NCBI GenBank assembly: GCA_044226045.1
Contig: JBGAHR010000002.1
Span: 1-64,000 of the forward strand
Source: Endoryza sp044226045
Lineage (GTDB): Bacteria > Bacteroidota > Bacteroidia > Chitinophagales > Chitinophagaceae
Direction of reading: 5' to 3'
Length of the DNA stretch: 64,000 nt
The position numbers and the translations under genes are program-made. Below the pieces are notes generated by a model. That model ran no database searches. It had not been told where the DNA came from and was given only the letters and a program-made list of their open reading frames with translations. Of this stretch, positions 25,769 to 35,126 are shown piece by piece (position 1 is the stretch's first letter; every line of letters starts with the position of its first letter).

Positions 25769-26899
25769 ATGATGATGAAACAAAAATTATTGATTCTTAG
25801 TATTCTAAGCCTGGGTTTGGCCTTGATGGCAATGGCGGAGAATGGCGGTGGCGACAAAAAACCATCTACTTCTTCCCGTAGCCAGAAAAGCAAAAAGCAG
25901 GTGACCTCTAAAGTATTAAGAGATACCATCCAGGCGCCCGGTAAAGACGGAGCAAACAGTATTCCTGATCTCTTTGATCTGACCGCACCGGCGGAAAACG
26001 GGGTGAAACTCAACCCGAGAGCCGTGAGCTTCGTGCAGGATTACATGGAATCCCATGGTAAAGACCTGTTGAAGATGAAAGACTGGGCTCGTCCTTACTT
26101 CAATATGATGGATGCGGTATTTACCCGTTACAACCTGCCTGTTGAGCTGAAATACCTGGCGGTTATTGAATCCAAGCTGAAATCGAACGCTGTATCCTGG
26201 GCAGGAGCCGTGGGCCCCTGGCAGTTTATGCCCCAGACAGCCCGCGACCTGGGCCTGGTAGTCAATCGCCGGGTAGATGAGCGCACCAATTATATCAAGA
26301 GCACCCATGCCGCGGCCAAGTACCTGCGTGATCTTTATGGGGAATTTGGCGACTGGCTGCTGGTCATTGCTGCCTATAATGGCGGACCGGTAAACGTGTA
26401 CAGCGCCATCAGGAAGAGCGGCGGAAGCCGGAACTTCTGGACCATCCAGCGTTACCTTCCTAACGAAACACGCATGCACGTGAAGAAATTCATCGGTACG
26501 CACTATGTATTCGAAGGCCAGGGAGGTTTGACCACCCTGACTAAGTCGGAAACCATGGAGCAGATCAATGCAGTTTCGCAGATCCTGTCTGACAGAAACC
26601 TGTCGGAGAAAGAACAGGCTGAAGCAAAGTCCATCAAGATTTCCGGTAAATACCACTCGAGCATTATCGCCAAAGTGGTGATGATGGATATCGCGGATTT
26701 CAACCGATACAATCCGAATTTCGATCACGTCATTTCCCTGGCAGAAACGAGCTATGAACTAAAGCTGCCGGCTGACAAGATGGAACTGTTCATCGCGAAC
26801 AAATACCAGATCCTGAACGAATCGGTTCAACTGTTGCTGAGTGGCGCATCAGTTTCGGCCATCACCACTTCGTATTACAGGAACCCGGACAAGAAATAA
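25769..26899 (+). CDS. Lytic transglycosylase (MltD-like, no LysM)
   Basis: The 376-residue exported enzyme has a signal peptide (about 1-23), a linker rich in S, K and Q, and an SLT domain at about 105-270 with catalytic E134 in AVIESKLKSN, then GAVGPWQFMP and AAYNGGP. It cleaves the MurNAc-GlcNAc bond of peptidoglycan with 1,6-anhydro product formation. MltD enzymes usually carry LysM repeats; none is visible in the C-terminal 100 residues, which are charged and helical. Three ATG codons in a row open the frame, so the exact start is uncertain by two residues. A shared terminator separates it from the convergent pabB. Confidence 0.9.
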   Translation: MMMKQKLLILSILSLGLALMAMAENGGGDKKPSTSSRSQKSKKQVTSKVLRDTIQAPGKDGANSIPDLFDLTAPAENGVKLNPRAVSFVQDYMESHGKDLLKMKDWARPYFNMMDAVFTRYNLPVELKYLAVIESKLKSNAVSWAGAVGPWQFMPQTARDLGLVVNRRVDERTNYIKSTHAAAKYLRDLYGEFGDWLLVIAAYNGGPVNVYSAIRKSGGSRNFWTIQRYLPNETRMHVKKFIGTHYVFEGQGGLTTLTKSETMEQINAVSQILSDRNLSEKEQAEAKSIKISGKYHSSIIAKVVMMDIADFNRYNPNFDHVISLAETSYELKLPADKMELFIANKYQILNESVQLLLSGASVSAITTSYYRNPDKK

Positions 26900-26932
26900 A
26901 AAAATAATCGCAGCAATTCAATTCATTTTAAT

Positions 26933-26967
26933 AAAAAAGTATTGGCTAACCAGCCAGTACTTTTTTT
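26933..26967. terminator. Bidirectional terminator between the transglycosylase gene and pabB
   Basis: Arms AAAAAAGTA-TGGCT and AGCCA-TACTTTTTT pair with one mismatch around an AACC loop, with A- and T-tracts on the two sides. It overlaps the last codons of pabB. Confidence 0.8.
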
Positions 26968-28223
26968 ATGCCCTCTGCCTTCAACAGGCATTCTTCATAT
27001 TCTGCCGAAGGATCTGCATAGTAAGTGATGGCAGAACCAACCTGGTAGGAAAGATATTTTTTCGACTGGTTATAGAGCAGGCTTCTGATCACCACATTAA
27101 AATCGAAATCGCCGGCCGGATCGATATAGCCAAGTGCGCCCGAAAACAATCCCCTTCTGCTCTTCTCATACCTCTCTATCAGTTCCATGACGCGCTTTTT
27201 GGGTGCACCGGTCATCGATCCCATCGGGAAACTGGCGCCGATCATGGAAGCAATGGAGGTGCCCGGTAATACACTTCCCTTCACCGTAGAAATCATCTGG
27301 TGTACCTGGGGAAAACTGTAGATGCCAAAAAGCTCTTCCACCTCTACCGATCCTTCCCGGCAAAACCGTGAAAGATCATTTCGGACCAGGTCGACTACCA
27401 TCACATTCTCCGAACGCTCCTTGGGACTATTGAGCAATGATAGCCTGCTGGCGGCATCGGCCTCGGGGTCCGGTAATCGCCGACTGGTGCCTTTAATAGG
27501 CTGCGACCAGACGGTTTGTGCCTTTTTCTTCAGGTATCGCTCGGGGCTGGCACAAATAAGGTATTTATCGTTCAACCGGTACCAGGCGGAAAATGGATTC
27601 GGAGAAGATTGGCTGAGTGCATGGTAAATATTTACGGGATCGATGTCGATATTCTCCCCGTAAAACTCCTGACAGAAATTTGCCTCATAGCAATCTCCCC
27701 GAAGGATATGTTCCTGCAGCTTTTGCACGGCGTCCACATATTCTTCCCGGGTAAACCGGGCATTTATCTGTGCCTCTGCCGTTGAAGTGGCTATGCTGTC
27801 ACCGGATGCCTGTATCTCCTGCCAGATCTCTTCTTCCTTTCCTTTGTGCGATGTAATGCGGATCTCCTGCCGATTGAGCTGAAGAGTGGTTTCCGGAATA
27901 AAAAAATACAGGTCCGGAAAACCGATTCGATCGGGATGCCGCGATTGCAGGTTTTCAATGTCATTCTTGAGATCGTAAGAAAGATGGCCGAATTTCCACT
28001 GCCCGGGATATCGTTGATCGAAATCGTTGAATGCTTTGAGTGCTCCCGTTCCGGATGCTTCCACCGCATCCACCATACCGGCAGCGGCCAGGCATTCGAT
28101 ACTGTGATGACTGGATTGATACTGATGGTTATCTAAAAAAGCAAAAATGTTGAACCGGGAAATCCAGTTCAACATTTGTATTTTAATTTTTTCGAAATCA
28201 GCAATAGGGAAAACGCTTGCCAC
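26946..28223 (-). CDS. pabB: Aminodeoxychorismate synthase component I
   Basis: The 425-residue chorismate-utilising enzyme turns chorismate plus ammonia into 4-amino-4-deoxychorismate for folate. The C-terminal chorismate-binding domain (about 160-420) carries PIKGTSRR; the lysine there is the mark of PabB, since TrpE enzymes have alanine. SFPMGSMTGAPKKRVMELI and GALGYIDPAGDFDFNV complete the site. The N-terminal region is shorter and divergent compared with E. coli PabB. A start at M17 (28175) is also possible. No pabA or pabC is adjacent. Confidence 0.9.
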   Translation of the reverse strand: MASVFPIADFEKIKIQMLNWISRFNIFAFLDNHQYQSSHHSIECLAAAGMVDAVEASGTGALKAFNDFDQRYPGQWKFGHLSYDLKNDIENLQSRHPDRIGFPDLYFFIPETTLQLNRQEIRITSHKGKEEEIWQEIQASGDSIATSTAEAQINARFTREEYVDAVQKLQEHILRGDCYEANFCQEFYGENIDIDPVNIYHALSQSSPNPFSAWYRLNDKYLICASPERYLKKKAQTVWSQPIKGTSRRLPDPEADAASRLSLLNSPKERSENVMVVDLVRNDLSRFCREGSVEVEELFGIYSFPQVHQMISTVKGSVLPGTSIASMIGASFPMGSMTGAPKKRVMELIERYEKSRRGLFSGALGYIDPAGDFDFNVVIRSLLYNQSKKYLSYQVGSAITYYADPSAEYEECLLKAEGIKKVLAG

Positions 28224-28246
28224 AAAGAGAATTAAGTTAGGGAAGC

Positions 28247-28699
28247 TTAGAAATCATCTTCTTCATCATCAAATCCCCTGTCATTAAAAAGATCCATGTC
28301 TTTGAATTCATCATCAATTTCGAGATCATCGTCTTCTTTTCCTTTCTTTCCGGTTCCTCCCGTCGCTTTCTTGCCTTTGGATTTTGGAAGATCGAATTCT
28401 TCAAAATCGGGATCCCAGCTATCGTCTTCTTCCGGCTTATCCCAATCATCCACTTCCTCATCACCTTCTTCATCATCCTCCTCATCGTCGTCATCATCCT
28501 CGTCCTTTTTCTTGGAAGTTGATTTAACGCCCTTCTTGGATGAGGTGGTTTCAGTCTCCTCCTCTTCTAATTCATCCTCCTCATCGTCCTCAAGCTGCTT
28601 CTTGGATTTAGGAGAAGCTTTCTTGGGAGTTTCCTCCTTTGATGATTTGGGTGCAGAATTACTACTTGCACTTTTTCCTTTTCCAGATTTTGCTGCCAT
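28247..28699 (-). CDS. Highly acidic low-complexity protein
   Basis: The predicted product has 150 residues: a lysine/serine-rich basic N-terminus (about 1-35), long D/E tracts (about 36-90), a W-containing acidic patch (DDWDKPEEDDSW), a GK-rich loop, and a terminal acidic region ending in F. No globular domain is seen. Codon use in the D/E tracts is mixed GAT/GAA/GAC/GAG, which argues for a real gene rather than a simple repeat. It lies 23 bp upstream of pabB on the same strand. Such proteins may act as chaperones or nucleic-acid mimics, but no function can be assigned. Confidence 0.75.
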   Translation of the reverse strand: MAAKSGKGKSASSNSAPKSSKEETPKKASPKSKKQLEDDEEDELEEEETETTSSKKGVKSTSKKKDEDDDDDEEDDEEGDEEVDDWDKPEEDDSWDPDFEEFDLPKSKGKKATGGTGKKGKEDDDLEIDDEFKDMDLFNDRGFDDEEDDF

Positions 28700-28791
28700 T
28701 TGCCTGTAAGATTAGATTGTAAAATTTCAGCGAAGTTTTTAATTAGCCAAAATTTTCTTTACTTTTTTTTCCCTCGAAAAAACGAGAAAAA

Positions 28792-30057
28792 TTATTTAAT
28801 TTCAATCAATTGATCTCTTCCTGGTCCATTTGAAATCCAGGCAACATTCACTCCGAGATATTTATTGATAAAATTGATATAATCTTTCGCTTCAACGGGC
28901 AGATCTGCTGGTTTCCGGGCAACGGAAGTGTTGGTATTCCAGCCTTTAAAACTTTCGAGCTCCGGTTCGATATTCACCCGGGTCATCTGGAAGGGAACTT
29001 CCTTAACAGACTGGCCGTTGATCTTATACGAGGTACAAACTTTCAATTCGGCGAATGCGTCGAGTACATCGGCCTTCGTCATGACCAGTTTTGTCACGCC
29101 ATTGACCATGCAGGCGAACCTGAGTGCTACCAGATCGATCCATCCGCAGCGACGGGGGCGGCCGGTAGTGGCTCCAAATTCATTGCCGATTTTGCGCAAT
29201 TCTTCACCGGTGGCATCATTCAATTCGGTAGGGAATGGTCCGCTTCCAACACGAGTACAATAGGCCTTGGTTACGCCATAGACTTCCCTGATCTTTTGCG
29301 GGGCTACTCCCAGTCCGGTGCAAACGCCGGCGGATATGGTATTGGAAGAAGTTACAAAGGGAAATGTACCGAAATCAACATCGAGCATGCTTCCCTGTGC
29401 GCCTTCGGCCATTACTTTCATTCCCTGGCTGATCTTGTCATTGATGAAATATTCGCCATTCACAATTTTAAACTGGCGCATGAACTCGATCGCTTCAAAA
29501 AACTCTTCTTCCCAGGCGGTGATATCTTCATGAAAGTTCATGCTGTCGAGCAAACGCTGGTGTTTGAGGCGAAGCTTGATGTATTGAGTGGTAAAACTCT
29601 TGTCGAGCAAATCCCCTACGCGTAAACCGTTCCGTCCTGTTTTATCCATATAGGATGGTCCGATGCCTTTCAGGGTGGAGCCGATTTTTTCATTTCCTTT
29701 CGCCAGTTCGGAAGCCTTGTCGAGGGCCCGGTGAGTGGGAAGGATAAGATGCGTTCTTTCTGAGATATAGAGGTTCTTACGGTAATCTACGCCAAAGGCT
29801 TTGACGGAATCACATTCTTTGCGAAGTGTTACGGCATCGAGCACCACTCCATTCCCAATCAGGTTGATCTTGTTTTCGTGGAAGATACCGGATGGGATCT
29901 GGTGAAGAACAATTTTCTTTCCGTCTACATACAAGGTATGTCCTGCGTTAGGTCCTCCCTGGAAACGAGCAATGATATCATATTGGGGAGCGAAGTAGTC
30001 TACAATCTTACCCTTACCTTCATCGCCCCACTGGAGGCCTAAAAGAACATCTACCAT
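28792..30057 (-). CDS. purA: Adenylosuccinate synthetase
   Basis: The 421-residue enzyme makes adenylosuccinate from IMP, aspartate and GTP, the first step from IMP to AMP. The GTP/IMP loop GDEGKGK (residues 11-17, with D12) and H40 in NAGHTLY are present, as is the GRPRRCGW segment. Length is usual. A TAnnTTTG element lies on the minus strand at 30096-30089, about 32 nt before the ATG. It is the first gene of a leftward set with the acidic protein and pabB, though a 92-bp gap suggests separate promoters. Confidence 0.97.
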   Translation of the reverse strand: MVDVLLGLQWGDEGKGKIVDYFAPQYDIIARFQGGPNAGHTLYVDGKKIVLHQIPSGIFHENKINLIGNGVVLDAVTLRKECDSVKAFGVDYRKNLYISERTHLILPTHRALDKASELAKGNEKIGSTLKGIGPSYMDKTGRNGLRVGDLLDKSFTTQYIKLRLKHQRLLDSMNFHEDITAWEEEFFEAIEFMRQFKIVNGEYFINDKISQGMKVMAEGAQGSMLDVDFGTFPFVTSSNTISAGVCTGLGVAPQKIREVYGVTKAYCTRVGSGPFPTELNDATGEELRKIGNEFGATTGRPRRCGWIDLVALRFACMVNGVTKLVMTKADVLDAFAELKVCTSYKINGQSVKEVPFQMTRVNIEPELESFKGWNTNTSVARKPADLPVEAKDYINFINKYLGVNVAWISNGPGRDQLIEIK

Positions 30058-30088
30058 TTAAAAACTATTGAATTGTTAACAAAGGCAG

Positions 30089-30096
30089 CAAAATTA
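30089..30096 (-). promoter_or_regulatory. -7 promoter element (TAATTTTG) for purA
   Basis: Minus-strand match to TAnnTTTG, 32 nt upstream of the purA ATG. Confidence 0.5.
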
Positions 30097-30144
30097 GGCG
30101 TTGAGGGGAAAAGGATGAAATAAAAACACCCCCATTTTTTCAAC

Positions 30145-32382
30145 TTATACCTGCTCTGTATCGTATCGGTCCACTGTTTCGATTCCGGGTAGTTTTTTCA
30201 GGCGGTCGACCAGCTTGTCCAGCTCTTCCTTGTCGTGCACAAACACTTTAATATTTCCCTGGAAAAGACCCTCCTTCGCTTCGATGGTCATGGCGCTGAT
30301 ATTCACTTTCAGCTCGCCGGATATCAGGTTGGTGATCTTGTGGATGACGCCCACATCGTCGAGGCCAATTATTTTCAAACCAGTCAGGAAAGATATCTCT
30401 TTGTTCTTGGCCCATTTGGTTTTAACTACCCGATGACCGTAATTGGCCAGCAGCTTGGCCGCATTGGGGCAGTTCGTACGGTGGATGGTCAATCCCTTAC
30501 CCGTGGTAACAAATCCAAATACATCATCGCCCGGAATGGGCTTACAGCAGTTTGCCAGGTGGTATACGATCTTGTCGCTGCTCTCTCCGAAAATAATCAG
30601 CTCCGTATCCTTTTTAGAGGCCGCATTGGCAGACTGGTCGGGCTTCACTTCTACCACGGGTCTGACGGGCTTGGGCGGTTCGAGCTTGTCTCCCAATACC
30701 TGGAATTCCTTCAGTTCTTTGAGGTCAATATTCTTGATGGATACCTGGTAGTACAATTCAAGAGGGGAAGGCAATTTATAGAATACCGTCAGCACATCCA
30801 CGTTGTGCTGGCTGAAAGACGCACCCAATGCTTCCAGCCTGCGTTGGACCAGGTACTTGCCCTCATCGGCCACTTTTCTTTTTTCTTCTTTCAGGGCGTC
30901 CTTGATCTTGGTCTTTGCCTTCGCGGTTACCACTATATTCAGCCAGTCATCATTGGGTTTTTGTTTGGCAGATGTGATGATCTCCACCTGGTCGCCGCTG
31001 CGGAGCTTGTGGCTGATGGGAACCAGCTTGTGATTGACTTTGGCGCCGATACACTGCGATCCAACTGCACTGTGAATGGCAAATGCAAAATCAAGCGCGG
31101 TAGAACCCACTGGCAGCATTTTCACATCGCCTTTCGGGGTATATACATAGATCTCTTCTGCCAGGAAACTGGTCTTGAAATCCTGCAGAAAATCGACCGA
31201 ATCGCTGTCCTGTGTATTCAACACCTCCCGTATCTGCTGGAACCATTTATCGAAGCGGCTTTCATCGGCAGCTCCTTCCTTGTATTTCCAGTGAGCGGCA
31301 AGACCTTTTTCCGCGATTTCATTCATTCTTTTGGTTCGTATCTGCACTTCCACCCATTTTCCCTGTGGACCCATCACCGTGGTATGCAGGGCTTCATAAC
31401 CATTCGACTTGGGATTACTTAACCAGTCGCGTAAACGCTCTGGCGCGGGCGTATATTCATCCGTAATAAATGAATACACTTTCCAGCAATCCTCTTTTTC
31501 CTTATCATGGGGAGAGTTCAGGATTACCCTGATGGCAAACAGATCGTATACTTCTTCGAAGGCAACCCCTTTCTTTTTCATTTTATTCCAGATGGAATGG
31601 ATGCTTTTGGGGCGGCCATAGATTTCAAAATCGAATTGACCTTTGTCGAGTTTCTCCTTGATCGGCTTGATGAATTCGTTTATATAGCGTGTTCTTTCTC
31701 TTTTTGTTTCCGCCAGTTTACGCGCAATTTCTTTATACGCTTCCGGCTCCATGTATTTCATGGCGAGGTCTTCCAGTTCTGTCTTGATATTGTAAAGACC
31801 CATCCGGTGAGCCAGCGGCGCGTACACATATACGGTTTCGGAAGAAATTTTCAACTGCTTTTCGCGCTTCATGCTATCGAGGGTTCGCATATTATGAAGG
31901 CGGTCGGCCAGTTTGATCAGAATTACCCGCGGATCATCTGTTAAGGTGAGCAGTATTTTTTTGAAATTCTCCGCCTGCTGTGAGGCATTTACATCGATGA
32001 CGTTCGAGATTTTAGTCAACCCGTCGACGATACGGGCTATTTCATGACCGAACTCTCTCTCGACGTCTTCCAGGGTGATGTCTGTATCTTCAACGGTGTC
32101 GTGCAAGAGCGCGCAAATGCTGGAGCGAACACCCAGGCCGATTTCTTCCACACAAATTCTTGCCACCGCCAGCGGATGTAAAATATAGGGCTCGCCGCTT
32201 TTACGTCGCATATCCTTATGCGCATCAGCCGCCATTTCGAAAGCCATTCTGACAAGCTCTTTGTCGCCCGGCTTTAATTTGGGTTTAAGCGCCCGCAAAA
32301 GGGATCTGTATTCGCGAAGAATCAGCTTTTTTTCCTGCTCCTCGTTGAGATTGTATGATATGACTGCACCACTTGTTTCCAT
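30145..32382 (-). CDS. relA: Bifunctional (p)ppGpp synthetase/hydrolase (Rsh)
   Basis: The 745-residue RelA/SpoT homologue controls the stringent response. The N-terminal HD hydrolase domain is intact (H94/D95 in ALLHDTVEDT). The synthetase domain follows (about 245-360, with YEALHTTV and EVQIRT). Then come TGS (about 405-465), a helical region, and a C-terminal ACT domain (about 670-740). Because the HD motif is complete it should both make and degrade (p)ppGpp, so the name rsh or spoT is as apt as relA. It is a single gene, divergent from tRNA-Leu. Confidence 0.95.
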   Translation of the reverse strand: METSGAVISYNLNEEQEKKLILREYRSLLRALKPKLKPGDKELVRMAFEMAADAHKDMRRKSGEPYILHPLAVARICVEEIGLGVRSSICALLHDTVEDTDITLEDVEREFGHEIARIVDGLTKISNVIDVNASQQAENFKKILLTLTDDPRVILIKLADRLHNMRTLDSMKREKQLKISSETVYVYAPLAHRMGLYNIKTELEDLAMKYMEPEAYKEIARKLAETKRERTRYINEFIKPIKEKLDKGQFDFEIYGRPKSIHSIWNKMKKKGVAFEEVYDLFAIRVILNSPHDKEKEDCWKVYSFITDEYTPAPERLRDWLSNPKSNGYEALHTTVMGPQGKWVEVQIRTKRMNEIAEKGLAAHWKYKEGAADESRFDKWFQQIREVLNTQDSDSVDFLQDFKTSFLAEEIYVYTPKGDVKMLPVGSTALDFAFAIHSAVGSQCIGAKVNHKLVPISHKLRSGDQVEIITSAKQKPNDDWLNIVVTAKAKTKIKDALKEEKRKVADEGKYLVQRRLEALGASFSQHNVDVLTVFYKLPSPLELYYQVSIKNIDLKELKEFQVLGDKLEPPKPVRPVVEVKPDQSANAASKKDTELIIFGESSDKIVYHLANCCKPIPGDDVFGFVTTGKGLTIHRTNCPNAAKLLANYGHRVVKTKWAKNKEISFLTGLKIIGLDDVGVIHKITNLISGELKVNISAMTIEAKEGLFQGNIKVFVHDKEELDKLVDRLKKLPGIETVDRYDTEQV

Positions 32383-32443
32383 GCGCGTTTCTATAAAACG
32401 AATTTACACAAAAGAAGCTGTTTTTACATTACCGTAAATCTGT

Positions 32444-32451
32444 TACATTTG
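32444..32451 (+). promoter_or_regulatory. -7 promoter element (TACATTTG) for tRNA-Leu
   Basis: Full TAnnTTTG match 47 nt before the mature tRNA 5' end, giving a short leader to be cut by RNase P. Confidence 0.5.
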
Positions 32452-32498
32452 CAACCCTCCTGTTGAATGTTGATCGGAGGCATGTTCTTTACAGACAG

Positions 32499-32580
32499 GC
32501 GCATGTGGCGTAATTGGTAGCCGCGCCAGACTTAGGATCTGGTGGAGTGATCCGTGGGGGTTCGAGTCCCTCCATGCGCA
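32499..32580 (+). tRNA. tRNA-Leu (anticodon UAG)
   Basis: The acceptor arms GCGCATG (32499-32505) and CATGCGC (32573-32579) pair fully, with discriminator A32580. The anticodon stem CCAGA/TCTGG encloses loop CTTAGGA with anticodon TAG at 32533-32535. A long variable arm and GGTTCGAGTCC in the T-arm fit class II tRNA-Leu. CCA is not encoded. A strong hairpin follows at 32588-32632. No integrase or attachment site is seen beside it. Confidence 0.95.
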
Positions 32581-32587
32581 CTTTAAA

Positions 32588-32632
32588 AATAACAATTGGG
32601 AAACCTGAATGTTTCCCGATTCTTGTTATTAT
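32588..32632 (+). terminator. Long hairpin after tRNA-Leu
   Basis: Outer arms AATAACAA/TTGTTATT and inner arms GGGAAAC/GTTTCCC form one extended stem with a 6-nt loop. The T-tract is weak, but the place fits a tRNA terminator. Confidence 0.65.
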
Positions 32633-32702
32633 TGTACCTGAGTATTTTCCTGCCTGGTGCCGCTCGTTCAGCGATGATTTACTCACTCTAAAAGTAAAGA
32701 AC

Positions 32703-33524
32703 ATGCAAACGATTCTGATTCCGGTCGACTTTTCTGAAGTTTCCAATAACGCGGCCCGCTATGCGGCCGGATTGGCTTCCGTTTTCCAGGCAAAAGTGAT
32801 TTTATTTCATGCGTACATGCTTCCCACACCGGTTAGTGAGGTTCCTTACGTGATGGTAACCGCCGATGAACAGCAGGCGGAAAATGAAAGGCAATTAAAA
32901 TTGCTCGCCGACGGACTCATCAACGAATTTCATATTGAGATCAGTTACCTCGCACGGATCGGCATCCCCAGCGATGAAATTCGCCATCTATCCGAAGAGA
33001 ACGGGGTCGACCTGATCATTATGGGGATGAAAGGCGCCGGAGGGCTCGAAAAAATCATTGGCAGCACCACCGTAAACGTGATCCGGAAATGTAAAACCGC
33101 TGTACTGGTGGTTCCGGACCAGGCAGGCTACCATGAGATTCGTAAAATCAGCTTTGCCAGCGATTTCAGTTTCGAAACAAGGGCAAAAATCTTTGATCCA
33201 TTGCTTCAAATAGCCACTCGTTTCAACGCGCCGATCGATATCTTCCATGTTTTCAATAAGGGTTCCGAGGCAGGAACTGAACTGATGGCGGGAAGAAAAC
33301 TGCTCGAAATAATATTGGAGAAGCATGAACACCGCTACCAGATGGTAGAAGCCGGCTCCATTAAGGAAGGCATCTCTAACTACTTGAAACATAACGACCA
33401 CGACCTGCTGGTGATGATTGAACACAAGCATGGCCTCCTGTCGCGACTGTTTTCCACCGACCATACGACCGCCATGGCTTATGACACCCATGTACCCATG
33501 CTCGTATTGCAGGACAAGGCCTGA
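32703..33524 (+). CDS. Tandem universal stress protein
   Basis: The 273-residue protein has two Usp domains (about 1-140 and 145-273). The first has the ATP-binding pattern G-x2-G-x9-G-[ST] in GMKGAGGLEKIIGSTT. The second lacks it and is probably structural. The ATG at 32703 gives MQTILIPVDFSE, the standard Usp start; a longer in-frame opening would run back through the tRNA gene and is rejected. Usp proteins help survival under starvation and other stress; in Bacteroidota tandem forms are common. It is read alone, before the tig-clp group. Confidence 0.9.
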   Translation: MQTILIPVDFSEVSNNAARYAAGLASVFQAKVILFHAYMLPTPVSEVPYVMVTADEQQAENERQLKLLADGLINEFHIEISYLARIGIPSDEIRHLSEENGVDLIIMGMKGAGGLEKIIGSTTVNVIRKCKTAVLVVPDQAGYHEIRKISFASDFSFETRAKIFDPLLQIATRFNAPIDIFHVFNKGSEAGTELMAGRKLLEIILEKHEHRYQMVEAGSIKEGISNYLKHNDHDLLVMIEHKHGLLSRLFSTDHTTAMAYDTHVPMLVLQDKA

Positions 33525-33579
33525 CGCTCCCCATCCAAGGTTTTTTGATTTTCCGATCGGCTGAAAGGCCGAATTGCAT

Positions 33580-33587
33580 TACCTTTG
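33580..33587 (+). promoter_or_regulatory. -7 promoter element (TACCTTTG) for tig
   Basis: Full TAnnTTTG match 24 nt before the tig ATG at 33612. Confidence 0.55.
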
Positions 33588-33611
33588 CCCCCCTATTCAA
33601 AAAAAGTTCAT

Positions 33612-34994
33612 ATGGCTACAATTACCAGAGAAAATATCGGTCTGCTGAATGATAAGATTATCGTGAAAGTGGGCAAGGATGACTATCAGCCGTCCTTCGA
33701 GAAAACGCTGAAGAGCTACGGGAAGAATGCAAGCATCCCCGGTTTCCGTAAAGGAATGGTTCCTGCCGGAGTGATTAAAAAAATGCATGGCCCTGCCGTT
33801 TTCGCCGACGAAGTTCTCAGAACCGTTGAGAAAGAACTCAATGGCTACATGGTAAACGAGAAACTGGACATTTTTGCCCAGCCCCTGCCAATGTCAGAAA
33901 ATGATATCCGCCAGTTAGACATGAACAATCCGGCAGATTACGCCTTCACCTTCGAGGTAGGCCTGAAGCCGGAATTCGATATTGCCGATCTCACCAAGGA
34001 AAAAGCCACACGTTATAAAGTGACTGTTACCGATGAAATGGTCAATGAAGAAGTGGAAAGATTAAGACTCCGCTATGGCAAAATGACTGAGCCGGAAACA
34101 GTAACCGGCGATGACAATGTTGTCAATGTGAATTTCATCGAATCCGATGAAAACGGAAATGCAGTGGAAGGTGGCGTAACCAAGGACAATTCTCTGCTTG
34201 TAAAATATTTCGCGGCTTCTTTCAGACCCAACCTGATTGGTAAGAAAAAAGACGATAACCTGGTGCTTCAACTCAGCCAGGCTTTTGAAGATCGTGAGAA
34301 AGAATGGGTATTGGCCGACCTCGGATTCGATAAACACGATGCAGCGGCTGCCAACAAGTATTTCAACATGGTTATTACCAAGGTTGGATTTGTAGAAAAA
34401 TCAGAGTTGAATGAGGAGTTTTTCAAAGCCGTTTTCCCCAATAAGGAAATCAAATCTGAAGACGAGCTCAGGACTGCTATCAAAGAAGATATCCAGTCTC
34501 AGTGGGATCGCCAGAGCAGCAATCACCTTCAGCATGAACTGTATCATGTATTGCTCGACCACACCAGGATTGAATTTCCCGAAGCATTCCTGAAAAAATG
34601 GCTGCAGAGAGGCGGAGAGCAACAGAAGTCTGACCAGGAAGTTGAACAGGAGTTTCCTTCTTTCCTGAACCAGTTGAAGTGGACCCTTATCACAGACAAG
34701 ATCAGCCGTGAAAACAACCTCGAAGTAGGTCCCGAAGACCTGAAGAATTTTGCCAAACAGCAATTGTTCAGTTATATGGGTGGCATGCAGTCGCTCGATG
34801 GCGAGCAGCCCTGGATCAATGATTATGTTGATCGCATGATGAAAGACCGCAAGTTCGTAGAAGACGCCTATCACCGCATCCAGACAGAAAAAGTGTTTGA
34901 GTGGGCCGCGTCAAAAGTATCGGCCGTTGAGAAACCCGTCACTGTGGAAGAATTCAACGCTGAACTCGAAAAACACCAGCACCACCACCACTAG
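33612..34994 (+). CDS. tig: Trigger factor
   Basis: The 460-residue ribosome-bound chaperone has the docking signature in its N-terminal domain (SIPGFRKGMVPAGVIKKMHG, about 43-62). The region where the FKBP-type peptidyl-prolyl isomerase domain should be (about 165-255) is strongly diverged and lacks the usual GxxxIPGFE motif, so isomerase activity is doubtful. A long helical C-terminal domain follows. The protein ends in QHHHH, a natural polyhistidine tail. The start at 33612 follows the promoter. It leads the tig, clpP, clpP, clpX order, a widespread proteostasis locus, but is cut off by its own UUCG terminator. Confidence 0.93.
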   Translation: MATITRENIGLLNDKIIVKVGKDDYQPSFEKTLKSYGKNASIPGFRKGMVPAGVIKKMHGPAVFADEVLRTVEKELNGYMVNEKLDIFAQPLPMSENDIRQLDMNNPADYAFTFEVGLKPEFDIADLTKEKATRYKVTVTDEMVNEEVERLRLRYGKMTEPETVTGDDNVVNVNFIESDENGNAVEGGVTKDNSLLVKYFAASFRPNLIGKKKDDNLVLQLSQAFEDREKEWVLADLGFDKHDAAAANKYFNMVITKVGFVEKSELNEEFFKAVFPNKEIKSEDELRTAIKEDIQSQWDRQSSNHLQHELYHVLLDHTRIEFPEAFLKKWLQRGGEQQKSDQEVEQEFPSFLNQLKWTLITDKISRENNLEVGPEDLKNFAKQQLFSYMGGMQSLDGEQPWINDYVDRMMKDRKFVEDAYHRIQTEKVFEWAASKVSAVEKPVTVEEFNAELEKHQHHHH

Positions 34995-35001
34995 AAATAG
35001 C

Positions 35002-35026
35002 AAAGCTCCTTCGGGAGCTTTTTTTA
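35002..35026 (+). terminator. Terminator after tig
   Basis: AAAGCTCC and GGAGCTTT pair perfectly around a TTCG tetraloop, followed by T-tract. Confidence 0.92.
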
Positions 35027-35126
35027 TGCGGTCATTGCCGGATGTGGCAAAATGTCCGATTTTTTCCTTTGCACGGTATTTGGTTAGTCAAAAGGATTAA
35101 ATTGCCAATCTAAATACCTTTATTTC

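Noticed and set aside
30235..31422. A 395-codon frame antisense to the RelA/SpoT gene
   Set aside because: The opposite frame encodes a complete, well-conserved enzyme; the antisense product has no recognisable domain.
32499..32632. tRNA-Leu considered as an integration site
   Set aside because: No integrase, no partial tRNA duplicate and no foreign gene block are next to it.
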